A stretch of 64,000 nucleotides of DNA. It comes from VXYL01 sp965200375 (GTDB taxonomy: Bacteria; Pseudomonadota; Gammaproteobacteria; Pseudomonadales; Azotimanducaceae). Below are positions 35,839 to 44,227 of this stretch, piece by piece. The notes under the pieces are model-generated. The model searched no databases, was not told the DNA's origin, and was given only the letters and a program-made list of their open reading frames with translations. The first letter of the stretch is position 1. Each line of letters opens with the position of its first letter. The stretch covers positions 3,658,001 to 3,722,000 of the forward strand of contig OZ241353.1 of the NCBI GenBank assembly GCA_965200375.1, written 5' to 3'. The position numbers and the translations under genes are program-made.

Positions 35839-36729
35839 GTGCCAGGCAAGGCCGGAAGCGACCGGCCGGCGGCCATTGCCGAGCCGGCGCACTGCGTCGC
35901 CCTCGGCGTGGAGTACGACGGCAGCGCCTTCAGCGGCTTCCAGCGCCAGCGGCACGCTGGCAGCGTTCAGCAGGCATTGGAGCAGGCGGCGTCGGCCGTG
36001 GCGGACGAACCAGTGCAGGTGGCCGCAGCAGGCCGCACCGACGCCGGCGTCCACGCTACGCAGCAGGTGGTGAGCTTTCGCACCAACGCGGCGAGGTCCC
36101 CGGATGCGTGGCGGCGCGGCATCTCCAGCCTCACGCCGCCGAGCGTCGGCGTGGTCTGGGCCAAGTGCCCGGCAGCCGCCTTCCACGCGCGCTTCGATGC
36201 GCTCTGGCGGCGCTACATGTACGTCTTCAGCGATGCGCCGGTGCCGCCGGTGGTTGGGCGCTCCCTGATGGGGTGGTCGCGGCAACGGCCCCTCGACGTG
36301 GCAGCCATGCATCGGGCGGCGCAGTGTCTTGTGGGAGAGCACGACTTCTCCGCATTCCGCGCCGCCGGCTGCCAGTCCCGCTCTCCCCGACGTCGCGTCT
36401 ACCGGGCGCGGGTACGGCGCTGGCACGGCTACGTGGCCATCGACGTGGTGGCCAACGCCTTCCTGCTGCGCATGGTCCGGAATATCGCTGGTGCCTTGCG
36501 GGCGGTGGGCGCCGGAGATCTATCGACGGCCGCCGTGCGCTCCCTGCTCCGCGGCCGCGACCGCCGCCTGGCGCCGCCGACGGCGCCAGCGACCGGGCTG
36601 TATCTGGTGGCGGTCGGCTACCGGCAGTGGCGCCTGCCGGTGCGGCTGCCGCCGGTGCTTGGCGTCGCGCCGGACGATGCCGACGGCCAGCCGCGGGCGG
36701 GCTCTGCGCCGGCAGCGGTTCTTCGGTAG
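35839..36729 (+). CDS. truA: tRNA pseudouridine(38-40) synthase TruA
   Basis: Converts U38-U40 of the tRNA anticodon stem to pseudouridine. GTG start, 296 residues. The catalytic GRTDAGVHA (D at about residue 60) is intact, preceded by YDGSAFSGFQRQ and followed by FHARFDALWRRYMYVF and GEHDFSAFRAAGCQS. A Pro/Ala-rich C-terminal tail of about 30 residues extends beyond usual. Lies 37 bp after the ArsC-like gene and 35 bp before the permease gene. Confidence 0.95.
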   Translation: MPGKAGSDRPAAIAEPAHCVALGVEYDGSAFSGFQRQRHAGSVQQALEQAASAVADEPVQVAAAGRTDAGVHATQQVVSFRTNAARSPDAWRRGISSLTPPSVGVVWAKCPAAAFHARFDALWRRYMYVFSDAPVPPVVGRSLMGWSRQRPLDVAAMHRAAQCLVGEHDFSAFRAAGCQSRSPRRRVYRARVRRWHGYVAIDVVANAFLLRMVRNIAGALRAVGAGDLSTAAVRSLLRGRDRRLAPPTAPATGLYLVAVGYRQWRLPVRLPPVLGVAPDDADGQPRAGSAPAAVLR

Positions 36730-36764
36730 CATCGGGCGCGGAGGCCGAGGCTGAGGCGGAAACG

Positions 36765-37859
36765 ATGGGCCGCTACATTCTGCGCCGCTTGGTGCTCATT
36801 CCGCTGACGCTGTTCGGCATCCTGCTGATCGTGTTCGTCATCGCCCAGTTCGCGCCCGGCGGCCCGGTGGAACAGATCATCGCCAGGGCGACGATGGGGC
36901 AGATGTCCTCCACGATGGGCATCAGCGGCGGCGGCGACGGCGGCGGCATGACCACCCAGGCGATGGACACCGCGTCCCCGGCCCAGAACGCCGCCACCTA
37001 CGGCCTGGATCCGGCCTTGGTGGCGGACTTGGAGAAGCAGTTCGGTTTCGACAAGCCGTTGCCGGTGCGCTTCTTCACGATGGTGTGGAACTATCTGCGG
37101 CTGGATCTCGGCGACAGCTACTTCCAGGACCGGCCGGTGTTCGAACTGGTCGTGGAGCGCATGCCGGTGTCCATTTCCCTCGGTTTCTGGTCGCTGCTCG
37201 TGATCTACGGCGTTTCCATCCCCTTGGGCGTTGCCAAGGCGGTGCGGGACGGCACTCGGTTCGACTTCGTCACCAGCACCATCATCTTCGTCGGCTACGC
37301 GATACCAGGCTTCATTCTGGCGATTCTGCTGATCGTGCTGTTCGCCGGTGGCAACTATTTCGACCTGTTTCCGCTGCGCGGGCTGACTTCCGAGAATTGG
37401 CACGAACTTGGCTGGTTCGGCAAGATAACGGACTACCTGTGGCACCTCGCGCTGCCGCTCCTGGCGCTGACGGTGGGGGGCTTCGCCACCCTGACCATGC
37501 TCACCAAGAATTCCTTCCTCGAAGAAATCAGCAAGCAGTTCGTGCTCACCGCCCGGGCCAAGGGCCTCACCGAGCGCCGCGTGCTCTACGGCCATGTCTT
37601 TCGCAATGCCATGCTCATCGTCATCGCCGGATTCCCGGCGGCCTTCGTGGGCATCCTGTTCACCGGCTCGCTGCTGATCGAAGTGATCTTCTCCCTGGAC
37701 GGCATGGGGCTGCTCTCCTACGAAGCGGTCATCAAGCGGGACTATCCCATTCTGCTCGGCACCGTGTTCGTGTTCAGCCTGGTGGGGCTTGTGATGCACC
37801 TGGTGGGCGACTTGACCTACGTGCTGGTGGACCGCCGCATCGACTTCGACACCCGCTAG
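36765..37859 (+). CDS. yejB: ABC transporter permease, YejB-like
   Basis: Inner-membrane permease of the oligopeptide/microcin C class. ATG 36765 with GAGGCGG upstream gives 364 residues with about six membrane segments: N-terminal RRLVLIPLTLFGILLIVFVIAQF, then SLGFWSLLVIYGVSIPLG, VTSTIIFVGYAIPGFILAILLIVLFA, and further ones. The EAA-type loop SKQFVLTARAKGLTERRVLYGHVFRNAM marks contact with the ATPase. A Gly/Met/Thr-rich periplasmic insertion (about residues 45-80) is YejB-like. Followed by a second permease at 37906. No YejA binding protein or YejF ATPase gene is adjacent. Confidence 0.87.
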   Translation: MGRYILRRLVLIPLTLFGILLIVFVIAQFAPGGPVEQIIARATMGQMSSTMGISGGGDGGGMTTQAMDTASPAQNAATYGLDPALVADLEKQFGFDKPLPVRFFTMVWNYLRLDLGDSYFQDRPVFELVVERMPVSISLGFWSLLVIYGVSIPLGVAKAVRDGTRFDFVTSTIIFVGYAIPGFILAILLIVLFAGGNYFDLFPLRGLTSENWHELGWFGKITDYLWHLALPLLALTVGGFATLTMLTKNSFLEEISKQFVLTARAKGLTERRVLYGHVFRNAMLIVIAGFPAAFVGILFTGSLLIEVIFSLDGMGLLSYEAVIKRDYPILLGTVFVFSLVGLVMHLVGDLTYVLVDRRIDFDTR

Positions 37860-37905
37860 ACGGGCTGGGCAGGAGAGCAAGAGTGGGGAAACCAAGGCGG
37901 CGCCC

Positions 37906-38973
37906 GTGAAGCTGTCGCCCCTCACCCGGCGCCGCTTGGCCAACTTCCGGGCCAACCGCCGCGGCTACTACTCCATGTGGGTGTTCCTGGCGCTGTTCGG
38001 CGTCTCCCTGTGCGCGGAACTCATCGCCAACGATCAACCCATCGTCCTCTACATCAACGGCCAGCTGCACTGGCCAGCCTTCGAGACGGTCACCGAAACG
38101 GAGCTCGGCGGCGAACTGCCGGTGGTGGCGGACTACGCCGACCCTTACGTCCAGGCGCTCATAGAGGAGGGCGACGGCTGGACCATCGGCGCGCTCATCC
38201 CCTACGACTACCGCACCATCGACCTCTACATCGAAGGCTCGGCGCCGGAGGCGCCCTCGGCCCGCCACTGGCTCGGCACCGACGACAGCGCCAAGGACAC
38301 CTTGGCGCGGCTCATCTACGGCTTCCGCCTGTCGGTGCTGTTCGGCCTGGTGCTTACGTTCATAGCGTCGCTGATCGGCATCGCGGTGGGGGCGCTGCAG
38401 GGCTTCTTCGGCGGCCTCGTGGACTTGATCGGCCAGCGCGTGGTGGAGATATGGGCGGCGGTGCCGTCGCTGCTGGTGCTCATCATTCTGGCGAGCGTCC
38501 TGGAACCGAGCGTCTACTGGCTGTTGATCATCCTGCTGCTGTTCAGCTGGATGGCCCTCGTTTCCGTGGTGCGGGCGGAGTTTCTGCGGGCGCGGAATTT
38601 CGATTTCGTGCGCGCCGCCCGGGCGCTCGGGGTGCCCAACCTCACCATCATGCGCCGCCATGTGCTGCCGAACGCGATGGTGGCGGCGCTCACCTTCGTG
38701 CCCTTCATCCTGAGCGGGGCGGTGACGACGCTGACCGCGCTGGACTTCCTGGGCCTCGGCCTGCCGGCCGGCTCCCCTTCCCTCGGCGAGCTGATGGCGC
38801 AGGGCAAGAACAACCTCCACGCGCCCTGGCTGGGTCTGACCGGCTTCTTCACGCTGGCAACGCTGCTGGTGCTGCTGATCTTCGTCGGCGAGGCGGCCCG
38901 GGATGCCTTGGACCCCCGCCGGGTGATGAAGGACCCGGCCTTCGGCGTAGCGCCGACGTCGGTCGCCGGCTGA
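37906..38973 (+). CDS. yejE: ABC transporter permease, YejE-like
   Basis: Partner permease to the YejB-like protein. GTG start, 355 residues. N-terminal RRLANFRANRRGYYSMWVFLALFG anchor, a large periplasmic stretch (about 45-115), then a membrane core with SVLFGLVLTFIASLIGIAVGALQGFF, LLVLIILASVL and FVPFILSGAVTTLTALDFLGLGLPAGSPSLG, plus the ATPase-contact region RNFDFVRAARALGVPNLTIMRRHVLPNAM. Together the pair would import peptides or similar compounds. The next gene is on the other strand, so the ATP-binding and solute-binding parts of the transporter are missing here. Confidence 0.87.
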   Translation: MKLSPLTRRRLANFRANRRGYYSMWVFLALFGVSLCAELIANDQPIVLYINGQLHWPAFETVTETELGGELPVVADYADPYVQALIEEGDGWTIGALIPYDYRTIDLYIEGSAPEAPSARHWLGTDDSAKDTLARLIYGFRLSVLFGLVLTFIASLIGIAVGALQGFFGGLVDLIGQRVVEIWAAVPSLLVLIILASVLEPSVYWLLIILLLFSWMALVSVVRAEFLRARNFDFVRAARALGVPNLTIMRRHVLPNAMVAALTFVPFILSGAVTTLTALDFLGLGLPAGSPSLGELMAQGKNNLHAPWLGLTGFFTLATLLVLLIFVGEAARDALDPRRVMKDPAFGVAPTSVAG

Positions 38974-38985
38974 GGCGGCCCTCGA

Positions 38986-39912
38986 TCAGTCGCGGAGTGC
39001 CGCCAGGTTGGCGACGCACTGGGCGTCCAGGGCTTGCGCCTGGGCCACGAACTGCCTTTTGGCGGCCGGCGGCGCGGTCCTGTCCGCGGCGCGGTAGAGC
39101 AGCCTCGCCAACGCGCGGTAGTCGATGGCCAGCCGCCGCGCCCGCTCCTGGTCGATGGGCCCGGGAAAGTCCGCGGCGGCAAGGCGCTGGAAGAAGTCCC
39201 CGGCCTGCTCCCGGCACTCCGCCCACACCACGCCGTTCCACCAGGCGCCGTGCTCGTCGCCATGCCCCAGGTCGAGGGCCGCCAGCCAGTTGTCGTAGGC
39301 GCGTTCGCCCAGCCCATAGCGTTCCTCGGCCCAGCGCTCGGGCTCGCGCCATAGGCTCACGGCGAAGTCCAACGCCTCGAAGATGGCGCCAGCGCCGACG
39401 CCGTCGGCGAACGTCGCCGCGCAGGGGGCGAGCTTGAAGAACGCCACCGGCGGTCCGCCCTGGCACTCGGTCCAAGTGGAGGACGAAAGCCGCGCCGGTG
39501 TGCTGGCTATGGCGCCGCCCCAGGGTTGGGCAAGCAGGAAACCGTCGTCGTCGCTGCCGAGCAGCAACTGGTTGTCGAGGTGCAGCAGCGAGCACAAGGC
39601 GCCCTCGTCCATCGCCTGCCGCACGGCCGTCTCCAAGTCGGCCTTCTCCGCCGACGGCGCATCCGGCGGCAACGTGCCGATGGGCGTCATGGCGAGGCCG
39701 AGGTGGCCCAGGAGCTTGCGAAACGGGCCTTGGTCCCAGCAGTACGGCCCGCTCGGGCACAGCTCCTCGTGGACGTTGACCACGAAGGCGTGGCCCGATA
39801 TCGCGAATGCCTCCGCTGCCGTGCAGGCGATGCCGAAATGATCCAGAGCGCCTCTCGCCACGCCCATCAGCGACGTGTCGCAAGGCGGCTGCGCGAGCTT
39901 GCCCACCGCCAT
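38986..39912 (-). CDS. Protein of unknown function with BtrH-like N-terminus
   Basis: A 308-residue protein. ATG 39912 has a GGAGGTGGGAGG ribosome-binding region directly upstream and is preferred over the frame's earlier start. The N-terminal half, with CDTSLMGVARGALDHFGI and later LCPSGPYCWDQGPFRKLLGHLGL, resembles papain-fold or BtrH-type N-terminal domains (conserved Cys, following small residues, pattern of glycines), but the match is weak. The C-terminal half (RALARLLYRAAD...) is helical. No signal peptide. It converges on the yejE gene. Possible acyl- or peptide-transferase; function not known. Confidence 0.6.
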   Translation of the reverse strand: MAVGKLAQPPCDTSLMGVARGALDHFGIACTAAEAFAISGHAFVVNVHEELCPSGPYCWDQGPFRKLLGHLGLAMTPIGTLPPDAPSAEKADLETAVRQAMDEGALCSLLHLDNQLLLGSDDDGFLLAQPWGGAIASTPARLSSSTWTECQGGPPVAFFKLAPCAATFADGVGAGAIFEALDFAVSLWREPERWAEERYGLGERAYDNWLAALDLGHGDEHGAWWNGVVWAECREQAGDFFQRLAAADFPGPIDQERARRLAIDYRALARLLYRAADRTAPPAAKRQFVAQAQALDAQCVANLAALRD

Positions 39913-40032
39913 CCTCCCACCTCCTGCGGAACGCGGCCAGTCTAACGCCAATGGCGGGCCGCAACGCTTTCGGCGCTTGAGCGCACTTGGGCCAAGCCGC
40001 GGATGCGGCACGAGCGGCTCTGCGCCAGGTGC

Positions 40033-40371
40033 CTAGCCGACGATGGGGCGGCCCACGGCGATGGCCGGAGAGCGGAGCGCACGCAGCGCCCTGCCGCCGT
40101 TGGCGCGGCATATTCTGGTCGTGGTGCCGCCGAAGCGGCCCGCGGAAGCGCCGGCGCTGAGGATCGCCTGGCCGTCTTCCAACCCGCCGAAGCAGGCCAG
40201 CGCCGTCGCCCCGGCAGGACGGCTGCCAGGTTCTGGGCCGGCGACCGTGGCCGGCAGCGGCGCGGCCACCGCTGCTCCGCCGCCTTCTACGGCATCGCTG
40301 GCCGCGGCGCCTTGGCCGGCGCCCAGCGCAACGGCCAACACGGTGGCCGCCAGTAGCTTGATCCGCGTCAT
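40033..40371 (-). CDS. Small exported protein, uncharacterised
   Basis: A 112-residue frame with a signal peptide (KLLAATVLAVALGAGQGAAA) and a mature part rich in Gly, Ala, Pro and Ser. Two cysteines (ATALACFGG and RICRANGG) are about 28 residues apart. There is no convincing ribosome-binding site and no recognised domain, so this could be a spurious open frame. It is divergent from the small protein gene at 40504. Confidence 0.4.
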   Translation of the reverse strand: MTRIKLLAATVLAVALGAGQGAAASDAVEGGGAAVAAPLPATVAGPEPGSRPAGATALACFGGLEDGQAILSAGASAGRFGGTTTRICRANGGRALRALRSPAIAVGRPIVG

Positions 40372-40503
40372 GGCGAGACCATATAGCCGGCGAATGTGAC
40401 GGTTTGACTACACTTCGCGCGCCTTCTGGTACGCTCGGCCCTTCAACGGCGGTCAGCCAGCGGAGACGGGGCTGGCCAGTCGGTCGAGCAAGGAGGACTC
40501 GTC

Positions 40504-40821
40504 ATGGACAACGCAAGAAACCACGCCGCAAGCGCCGGGACGGTGCTGGCAACGGCGGCGATCGGCCTCGTCGGCCTGATCGGCGGCGCCGGCTGCGCCG
40601 TTGCGGCATCGGAGACGCGCTTGGACCCCACGCACCGCTGGATCTCGAAGACGGTGGAGTCCCGGGCGCAGTACCGCTACGACAACAAGGAGTGCGCGGC
40701 GGCAGCCGGCGACCAATCCGTCGCCGCCAGCGAGGGCTCGGGCCAGCGCCGAGACGCGCCGGCCTTCGCCGTCTACGAACGGTGCATGGGCGAGCGCGGC
40801 TACCAACTCGCCACCTACTGA
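40504..40821 (+). CDS. Small exported protein with paired cysteines
   Basis: A 105-residue protein with a strong AAGGAGGA ribosome-binding sequence nine bases before ATG. N-terminal membrane/signal region (VLATAAIGLVGLIGGAGCAVAA); the C in GAGC is near a lipobox but the -3 residue is Gly, so lipid attachment is doubtful. The mature part has the small motif YDNKECAAAAG and AFAVYERCMGERGYQL, a pattern seen in many short proteobacterial envelope proteins whose two cysteines presumably pair. A strong terminator follows. Function unknown. Confidence 0.7.
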   Translation: MDNARNHAASAGTVLATAAIGLVGLIGGAGCAVAASETRLDPTHRWISKTVESRAQYRYDNKECAAAAGDQSVAASEGSGQRRDAPAFAVYERCMGERGYQLATY

Positions 40822-40833
40822 GGCTAGGTTGGC

Positions 40834-40867
40834 CGCGGGGGCCGGTCGCCCGGCCCCGCGTTCTTCG
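40834..40867 (+). terminator. Intrinsic terminator after the small exported protein gene
   Basis: CGCGGGGGCCGG (40834-40845) pairs with CCGGCCCCGCG (40850-40860) with one bulged G, a 4-base loop, and is followed by TTCTTCGTT. The hairpin is very GC-rich and lies 12 bp after the stop at 40821. Because the genes here converge, it could also act for the MmcQ/YjbR-like gene. Confidence 0.7.
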
Positions 40868-40975
40868 TTGCGCCCCGGCCAACACATCGACGCCGCATCC
40901 CGCAGCCGTGCCAGACTCAGGGCGCAGGGAGTTTGCGAAGCAACTCTAACGCACCCCCCAAGGTGCGCCGCACCC

Positions 40976-41752
40976 TCAGGGGTGCGCCGCGTCCAAGGCC
41001 CGCAGCATCCGCTTTAGGGCGAAGTGGCGATAGCTGCTGAGGGCGAGCTGGCGCACTTCCTCGAAGTCGAAGCGATCCTCGATGTCGAGGTCGATCCAGC
41101 CCCGATGGCCGATGTAGTGCGGAATGGCGAACCGGGGATCGTCGCTCAAGGTCGCCTGCAGCTCGGCGCCCACCCACACTTCCACCGTGAGCCGGCGCTG
41201 GTAGCGATGCACGGTCAGGAACGTCTTCTTGCCGGCCTTGAAGGCCGGCGTGCCGAACTGGCGCGCTTCGGTGGTCTCCGGCAGCGTCTCGCACCAGGCG
41301 CGCAGCTGGTTCAGCCGCTCTTGCGCGTGGGGCGCCGAGAGCGGATCGAACTCTTCCGGATCGATCGTCGCCGTTGGCGGCTCGATGGCCATCGGTTCGC
41401 CAAGTCCGGCGCGCAGCGCGGCCGGCGCCACTTGCGCGTAGGCGTCCTGCACCCGCGCGGCGATGGTCAGCCAGTCGTTGCCCTGATCCAGGTGGACCCC
41501 AAGCCAGCCCCTCGGGCCCACGTAGGGCGGCACGAAGTAGTGGGCCGGCTCGCTCCCCACATAGTGCTGCTGGGCGCCCGGCGGCGCGTGCGTCCACAAG
41601 GCGATGCGGCCGTCGCCGTGGTGGTTGATCGCCAGCGTGGCGAAGGTCTTGCCGGCCACCTTGAAGTCGGCCATGCCGTGGCCGACGCGCTCCGCCACCT
41701 CCGGCAATGCCAGACAGATCTCCCGCACCGCCGCCTTGATGTCCTTGGGCAT
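40976..41752 (-). CDS. Tandem MmcQ/YjbR-domain protein
   Basis: A 258-residue protein with two copies of the MmcQ/YjbR fold (YjbR). Each half has the sequence pattern CxxLPExxE near the start (ICLALPEVAERVGHG and WCETLPETTEARQFG), FKVAGKTFATL and FKAGKKTFLTV, then a W-x-P-x-x-x-x-x-Y-V/I-G-x-R-G-W segment (PPYVGPRGWLG and PHYIGHRGWIDL). The family has no known catalytic activity and is small and DNA-binding-like in fold. ATG 41752 preceded by GGAGGGG is preferred over TTG at 41776. Divergent from the gene at 41848. Confidence 0.85.
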   Translation of the reverse strand: MPKDIKAAVREICLALPEVAERVGHGMADFKVAGKTFATLAINHHGDGRIALWTHAPPGAQQHYVGSEPAHYFVPPYVGPRGWLGVHLDQGNDWLTIAARVQDAYAQVAPAALRAGLGEPMAIEPPTATIDPEEFDPLSAPHAQERLNQLRAWCETLPETTEARQFGTPAFKAGKKTFLTVHRYQRRLTVEVWVGAELQATLSDDPRFAIPHYIGHRGWIDLDIEDRFDFEEVRQLALSSYRHFALKRMLRALDAAHP

Positions 41753-41835
41753 GGCCCCTCCGCACTCGTTCCGCAAACGGCGTGGAACGTATCAGGTTCG
41801 CGGCCCTCTCGGGGCGAGCGCGCAGCCGCACCGGC

Positions 41836-41848
41836 TATGCTCCCCCCA
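41836..41848 (+). promoter_or_regulatory. -10 element placed for leaderless transcription
   Basis: TATGCT (41836-41841) ends six bases before the ATG at 41848, so a transcript would start at or near the start codon. There is no Shine-Dalgarno sequence between them (only CCCCCC). The -35 region is weak. Confidence 0.4.
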
Positions 41849-42828
41849 TGACCCACGCCGTCCTTCGCGTCGAACGCCTGTTGGACGCGCCGATCATCGA
41901 GCCGTCCCTGCACCCGAGCATCGGCGTCAACATCCAAGGGCCGTCGCTGATCCGCGCCCCGCCGTGGCTGCCGCGGCCGCTGGGCCGCTACTACCTGTAC
42001 TTCGCGGACCACAAGGGCCGCTACATCCGCCTCGCCTTCGCCGACCAGCTCGCGGGCCCGTGGCGCGTCCATCCACCGGGGAGCCTGCGGCTCGCGGACA
42101 CGCCGTTCCCCGTGGAACCGCCCACGGCCTCGCCGACCCTGCTGCGGCGTGTGGAAGCCGAGCAGCGGCAGAGCGGCGTACGTTACGCCCACAGCCTCGA
42201 GCAGGAGCTGACCACGCCGCACATCGCCTCGCCGGACGTACATGTGGATGCCGAATCGCGCCGCATCGTCATGTACTACCACGGCCTGGAGGACGCCGGC
42301 CGCCAGCTCACCCGGGCCGCGGTGTCCGACGACGGCGTCTCCTTCGCCAGCGGCACCGAGGTGCTCGGGCGCACCTACATGCGCGTCTTCCGCTACCAAG
42401 GCCGCATCCATGCGCTGGCCATGCCCGGCCAGTTCTACCGGGCGCGCCACGCCCTCGGCGGCTTCGAGCCGGGACCGCTGCTCTTCAACCCGGCCATGCG
42501 CCACGCCGCGGTGCTGGTGCGGGGCGACACGCTGCTGGTGTTCTGGACGCAGGTAGGCGACGTGCCGGAACGCATCCTGCTCTCGACGCTGGATCTGCGC
42601 GGCGACTGGCTCGGGTGGCAGGCGTCGCCGCCGGTGGAGGTGCTGCGCCCCGAACGGCATTGGGAAGGGGCCGAGGCGCCCCTCGAACCGTCGATCCGCA
42701 GCGTCGCCTACGGCGTGGTCAACCAGCTGCGCGACCCGGCCATCTACATGGAGGGCGAGGCCGTCTATCTGCTCTACGCGGTGGCGGGCGAATCCGGCAT
42801 CGGCATCGCCCGCCTGTGGCTGGGGTAG
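41848..42828 (+). CDS. Beta-propeller (glycosidase family 43/130-like) protein
   Basis: A 326-residue protein with repeated strand motifs of five-bladed propeller glycosidases: GPSLIRAPPWL, GRYYLYFADHKGRYIRLAFADQLAGPWRVH, TPHIASPDVHVDAESRRIVMYYHGLEDAGRQLTRAAVSDDGVSF, and LRDPAIYMEGEAVYLLYAVAGESGIGIARL. The D and E of SPDVH and RDPAIY sit where catalytic acids lie in related glycosidases, but this is loose. No signal peptide, so a cytoplasmic location is likely. No sugar transporter nearby. Start chosen at ATG 41848, just after a TATGCT element. Substrate unknown. Confidence 0.7.
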   Translation: MTHAVLRVERLLDAPIIEPSLHPSIGVNIQGPSLIRAPPWLPRPLGRYYLYFADHKGRYIRLAFADQLAGPWRVHPPGSLRLADTPFPVEPPTASPTLLRRVEAEQRQSGVRYAHSLEQELTTPHIASPDVHVDAESRRIVMYYHGLEDAGRQLTRAAVSDDGVSFASGTEVLGRTYMRVFRYQGRIHALAMPGQFYRARHALGGFEPGPLLFNPAMRHAAVLVRGDTLLVFWTQVGDVPERILLSTLDLRGDWLGWQASPPVEVLRPERHWEGAEAPLEPSIRSVAYGVVNQLRDPAIYMEGEAVYLLYAVAGESGIGIARLWLG

Positions 42829-42853
42829 CCGGCGGCAGGCGCCGAACCGTGCG

Positions 42854-43060
42854 CTATGCCGCGGCGAAGTAGCGGTCGGCCGTGGCCGCGGCGCGGCGGA
42901 CCTCCGCCAGCCGAACGGGCCAGTGCAAGACTTACCGCTATGCGGCCGCGAAGTAGCGGTCGGCCGTGGCCGCGGCGCGGCGGACCTCCGCCAGCCGGAC
43001 GGGCCAGCGCAAGACCTACCTATGCGGCCGCGAAATAGTGGTCGGCCGTGGCCGCGGCGA
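42854..43060 (-). repeat. Tandem duplicated 3' ends of an aldo/keto reductase gene
   Basis: Three near-identical blocks: 42854-42937 (84 bp), 42938-43019 (82 bp) and the first 41 bp of the real gene end from 43020. Each begins at a TAG stop codon and runs back through the codons for AAATADxYFAAA. The two downstream copies also share a 40-bp stretch not present in the gene itself, which translates in the same frame to VRLAEVRRAAATADRYFAAA, so they look like the tail of a related, different paralogue, then duplicated. Confidence 0.8.
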
Positions 43061-44066
43061 CGAAGTTCTCCTTCAGGATGGCGTAGTCCTGCACGTCCGC
43101 GTTCACCACGTCCATGCCGTGGCCCAGCACGTAGGCGTAGCTGCGCTGGAACTGCGAGAGCTTCGCTTTGAGATACGCTTCGTCGTAGAAGCGATCGAAA
43201 GCCGCACCGTTGCCGCCGCCGGCCCACCAGCGGCCGGCGAGCAGCCGCCCCACCTTCATGCCCACCAGGCCGATGCCCGCTTGCCGCGCCCGTTCGAGCA
43301 GCGGAGCCAGATCCGTCATCGTTCGGCTGCCCTGCAGGATCTCGCGCTTGTTCCAGTCGTACCAGCCGGCCGGCGTGATGGCGATCATGGCGAGGTCGTA
43401 CCAGCCCGTGTCGATGGCGGCTTCGAGCACCTGCTCGGCGTTCTCGTGGGTGGAGAGGCCGAGGTGGGTCACCTTGCCGGCGGCCTTCGCGTCCAGGAAG
43501 GCGCGACGCATCTCCTCGGCGCGCACCACGCCCGGGTTGTTGGCCGCCATCTGGTAGTAGGCGTCCACATGGTCGGCGCCGAGCTCCTTGAGGCTCGCTT
43601 CCAGGAACAGCGTCCACGTCTTGGCGGCGCGCTGGGCGACGGCACGGTCCACCGCTTCGTCCGCGGCCACGTCCACCGGCGCCTTGGAGATCAGATAGAT
43701 GTCGTCCCGGTGCCGCTTGGCGAACGGCGCCAGGTTGCGCTCGGCGTTCTTGTAGTAGCCGCGGTAGCCGACGTCGAAGACGTTGACGCCGTTCTCGAAG
43801 GCGGCCTCCAGCAGGTCGTCCTTGGCTTCGCCAGCCAGCGAGGCGCCGCAGCCGAACACCAGCCGGCTGGCGCGGAACCCGGTGCGACCGAGGGTGCGGT
43901 AGGCCATCGCCGGCCACCCTTCGGCGCCGGGCATCCGGTCCTTGGCTTGCTCGGTTGCGGCAACCGCAGCGCGGACGTCCCGGGTGGCCAAGAGCGCGTG
44001 GCCGCCGACGCCGGCCAAGGTGAGCAGCTCGAGGAACGAGCGCCTGTTGGTTTTCGCTTTCGCCAT
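43020..44066 (-). CDS. Tat-exported aldo/keto reductase
   Basis: A 348-residue aldo/keto reductase with a twin-arginine signal (NRRSFLELLTLAG, residues 7-19), so exported folded. Barrel motifs YRTLGRTGFRASRLVFGCG, NVFDVGYRGYYKNAERNL (D98, Y101 or Y104) and YLISKAP (K128) supply most of the catalytic tetrad, but the usual QIH is YQM (DHVDAYYQMA, M173), so the active-site histidine is missing. Activity may be altered or lost. Export also removes it from NADPH. Followed by two duplicated tail fragments (42854-43019). Confidence 0.88.
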   Translation of the reverse strand: MAKAKTNRRSFLELLTLAGVGGHALLATRDVRAAVAATEQAKDRMPGAEGWPAMAYRTLGRTGFRASRLVFGCGASLAGEAKDDLLEAAFENGVNVFDVGYRGYYKNAERNLAPFAKRHRDDIYLISKAPVDVAADEAVDRAVAQRAAKTWTLFLEASLKELGADHVDAYYQMAANNPGVVRAEEMRRAFLDAKAAGKVTHLGLSTHENAEQVLEAAIDTGWYDLAMIAITPAGWYDWNKREILQGSRTMTDLAPLLERARQAGIGLVGMKVGRLLAGRWWAGGGNGAAFDRFYDEAYLKAKLSQFQRSYAYVLGHGMDVVNADVQDYAILKENFVAAATADHYFAAA

Positions 44067-44227
44067 GGATACCTCAAGGAGCTAGTGTGGCGCGTAGACT
44101 GCGCCGCCTCGGCCGCGGTTGCAAGCACCGAACCCGTGTGGCGAACCGCCCGACAGGCTGCCTCTCTTGCAAAGCCCCTTGACGACGGGCGGCCCGCGCC
44201 CAAGGCTGACCCTGGAGCGCACCCGTC

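Noticed and set aside
40404..40435. TTGACT and TACGCT as a promoter for the gene at 40504
   Set aside because: The spacing is 20 bp, too long for a standard sigma70 promoter.
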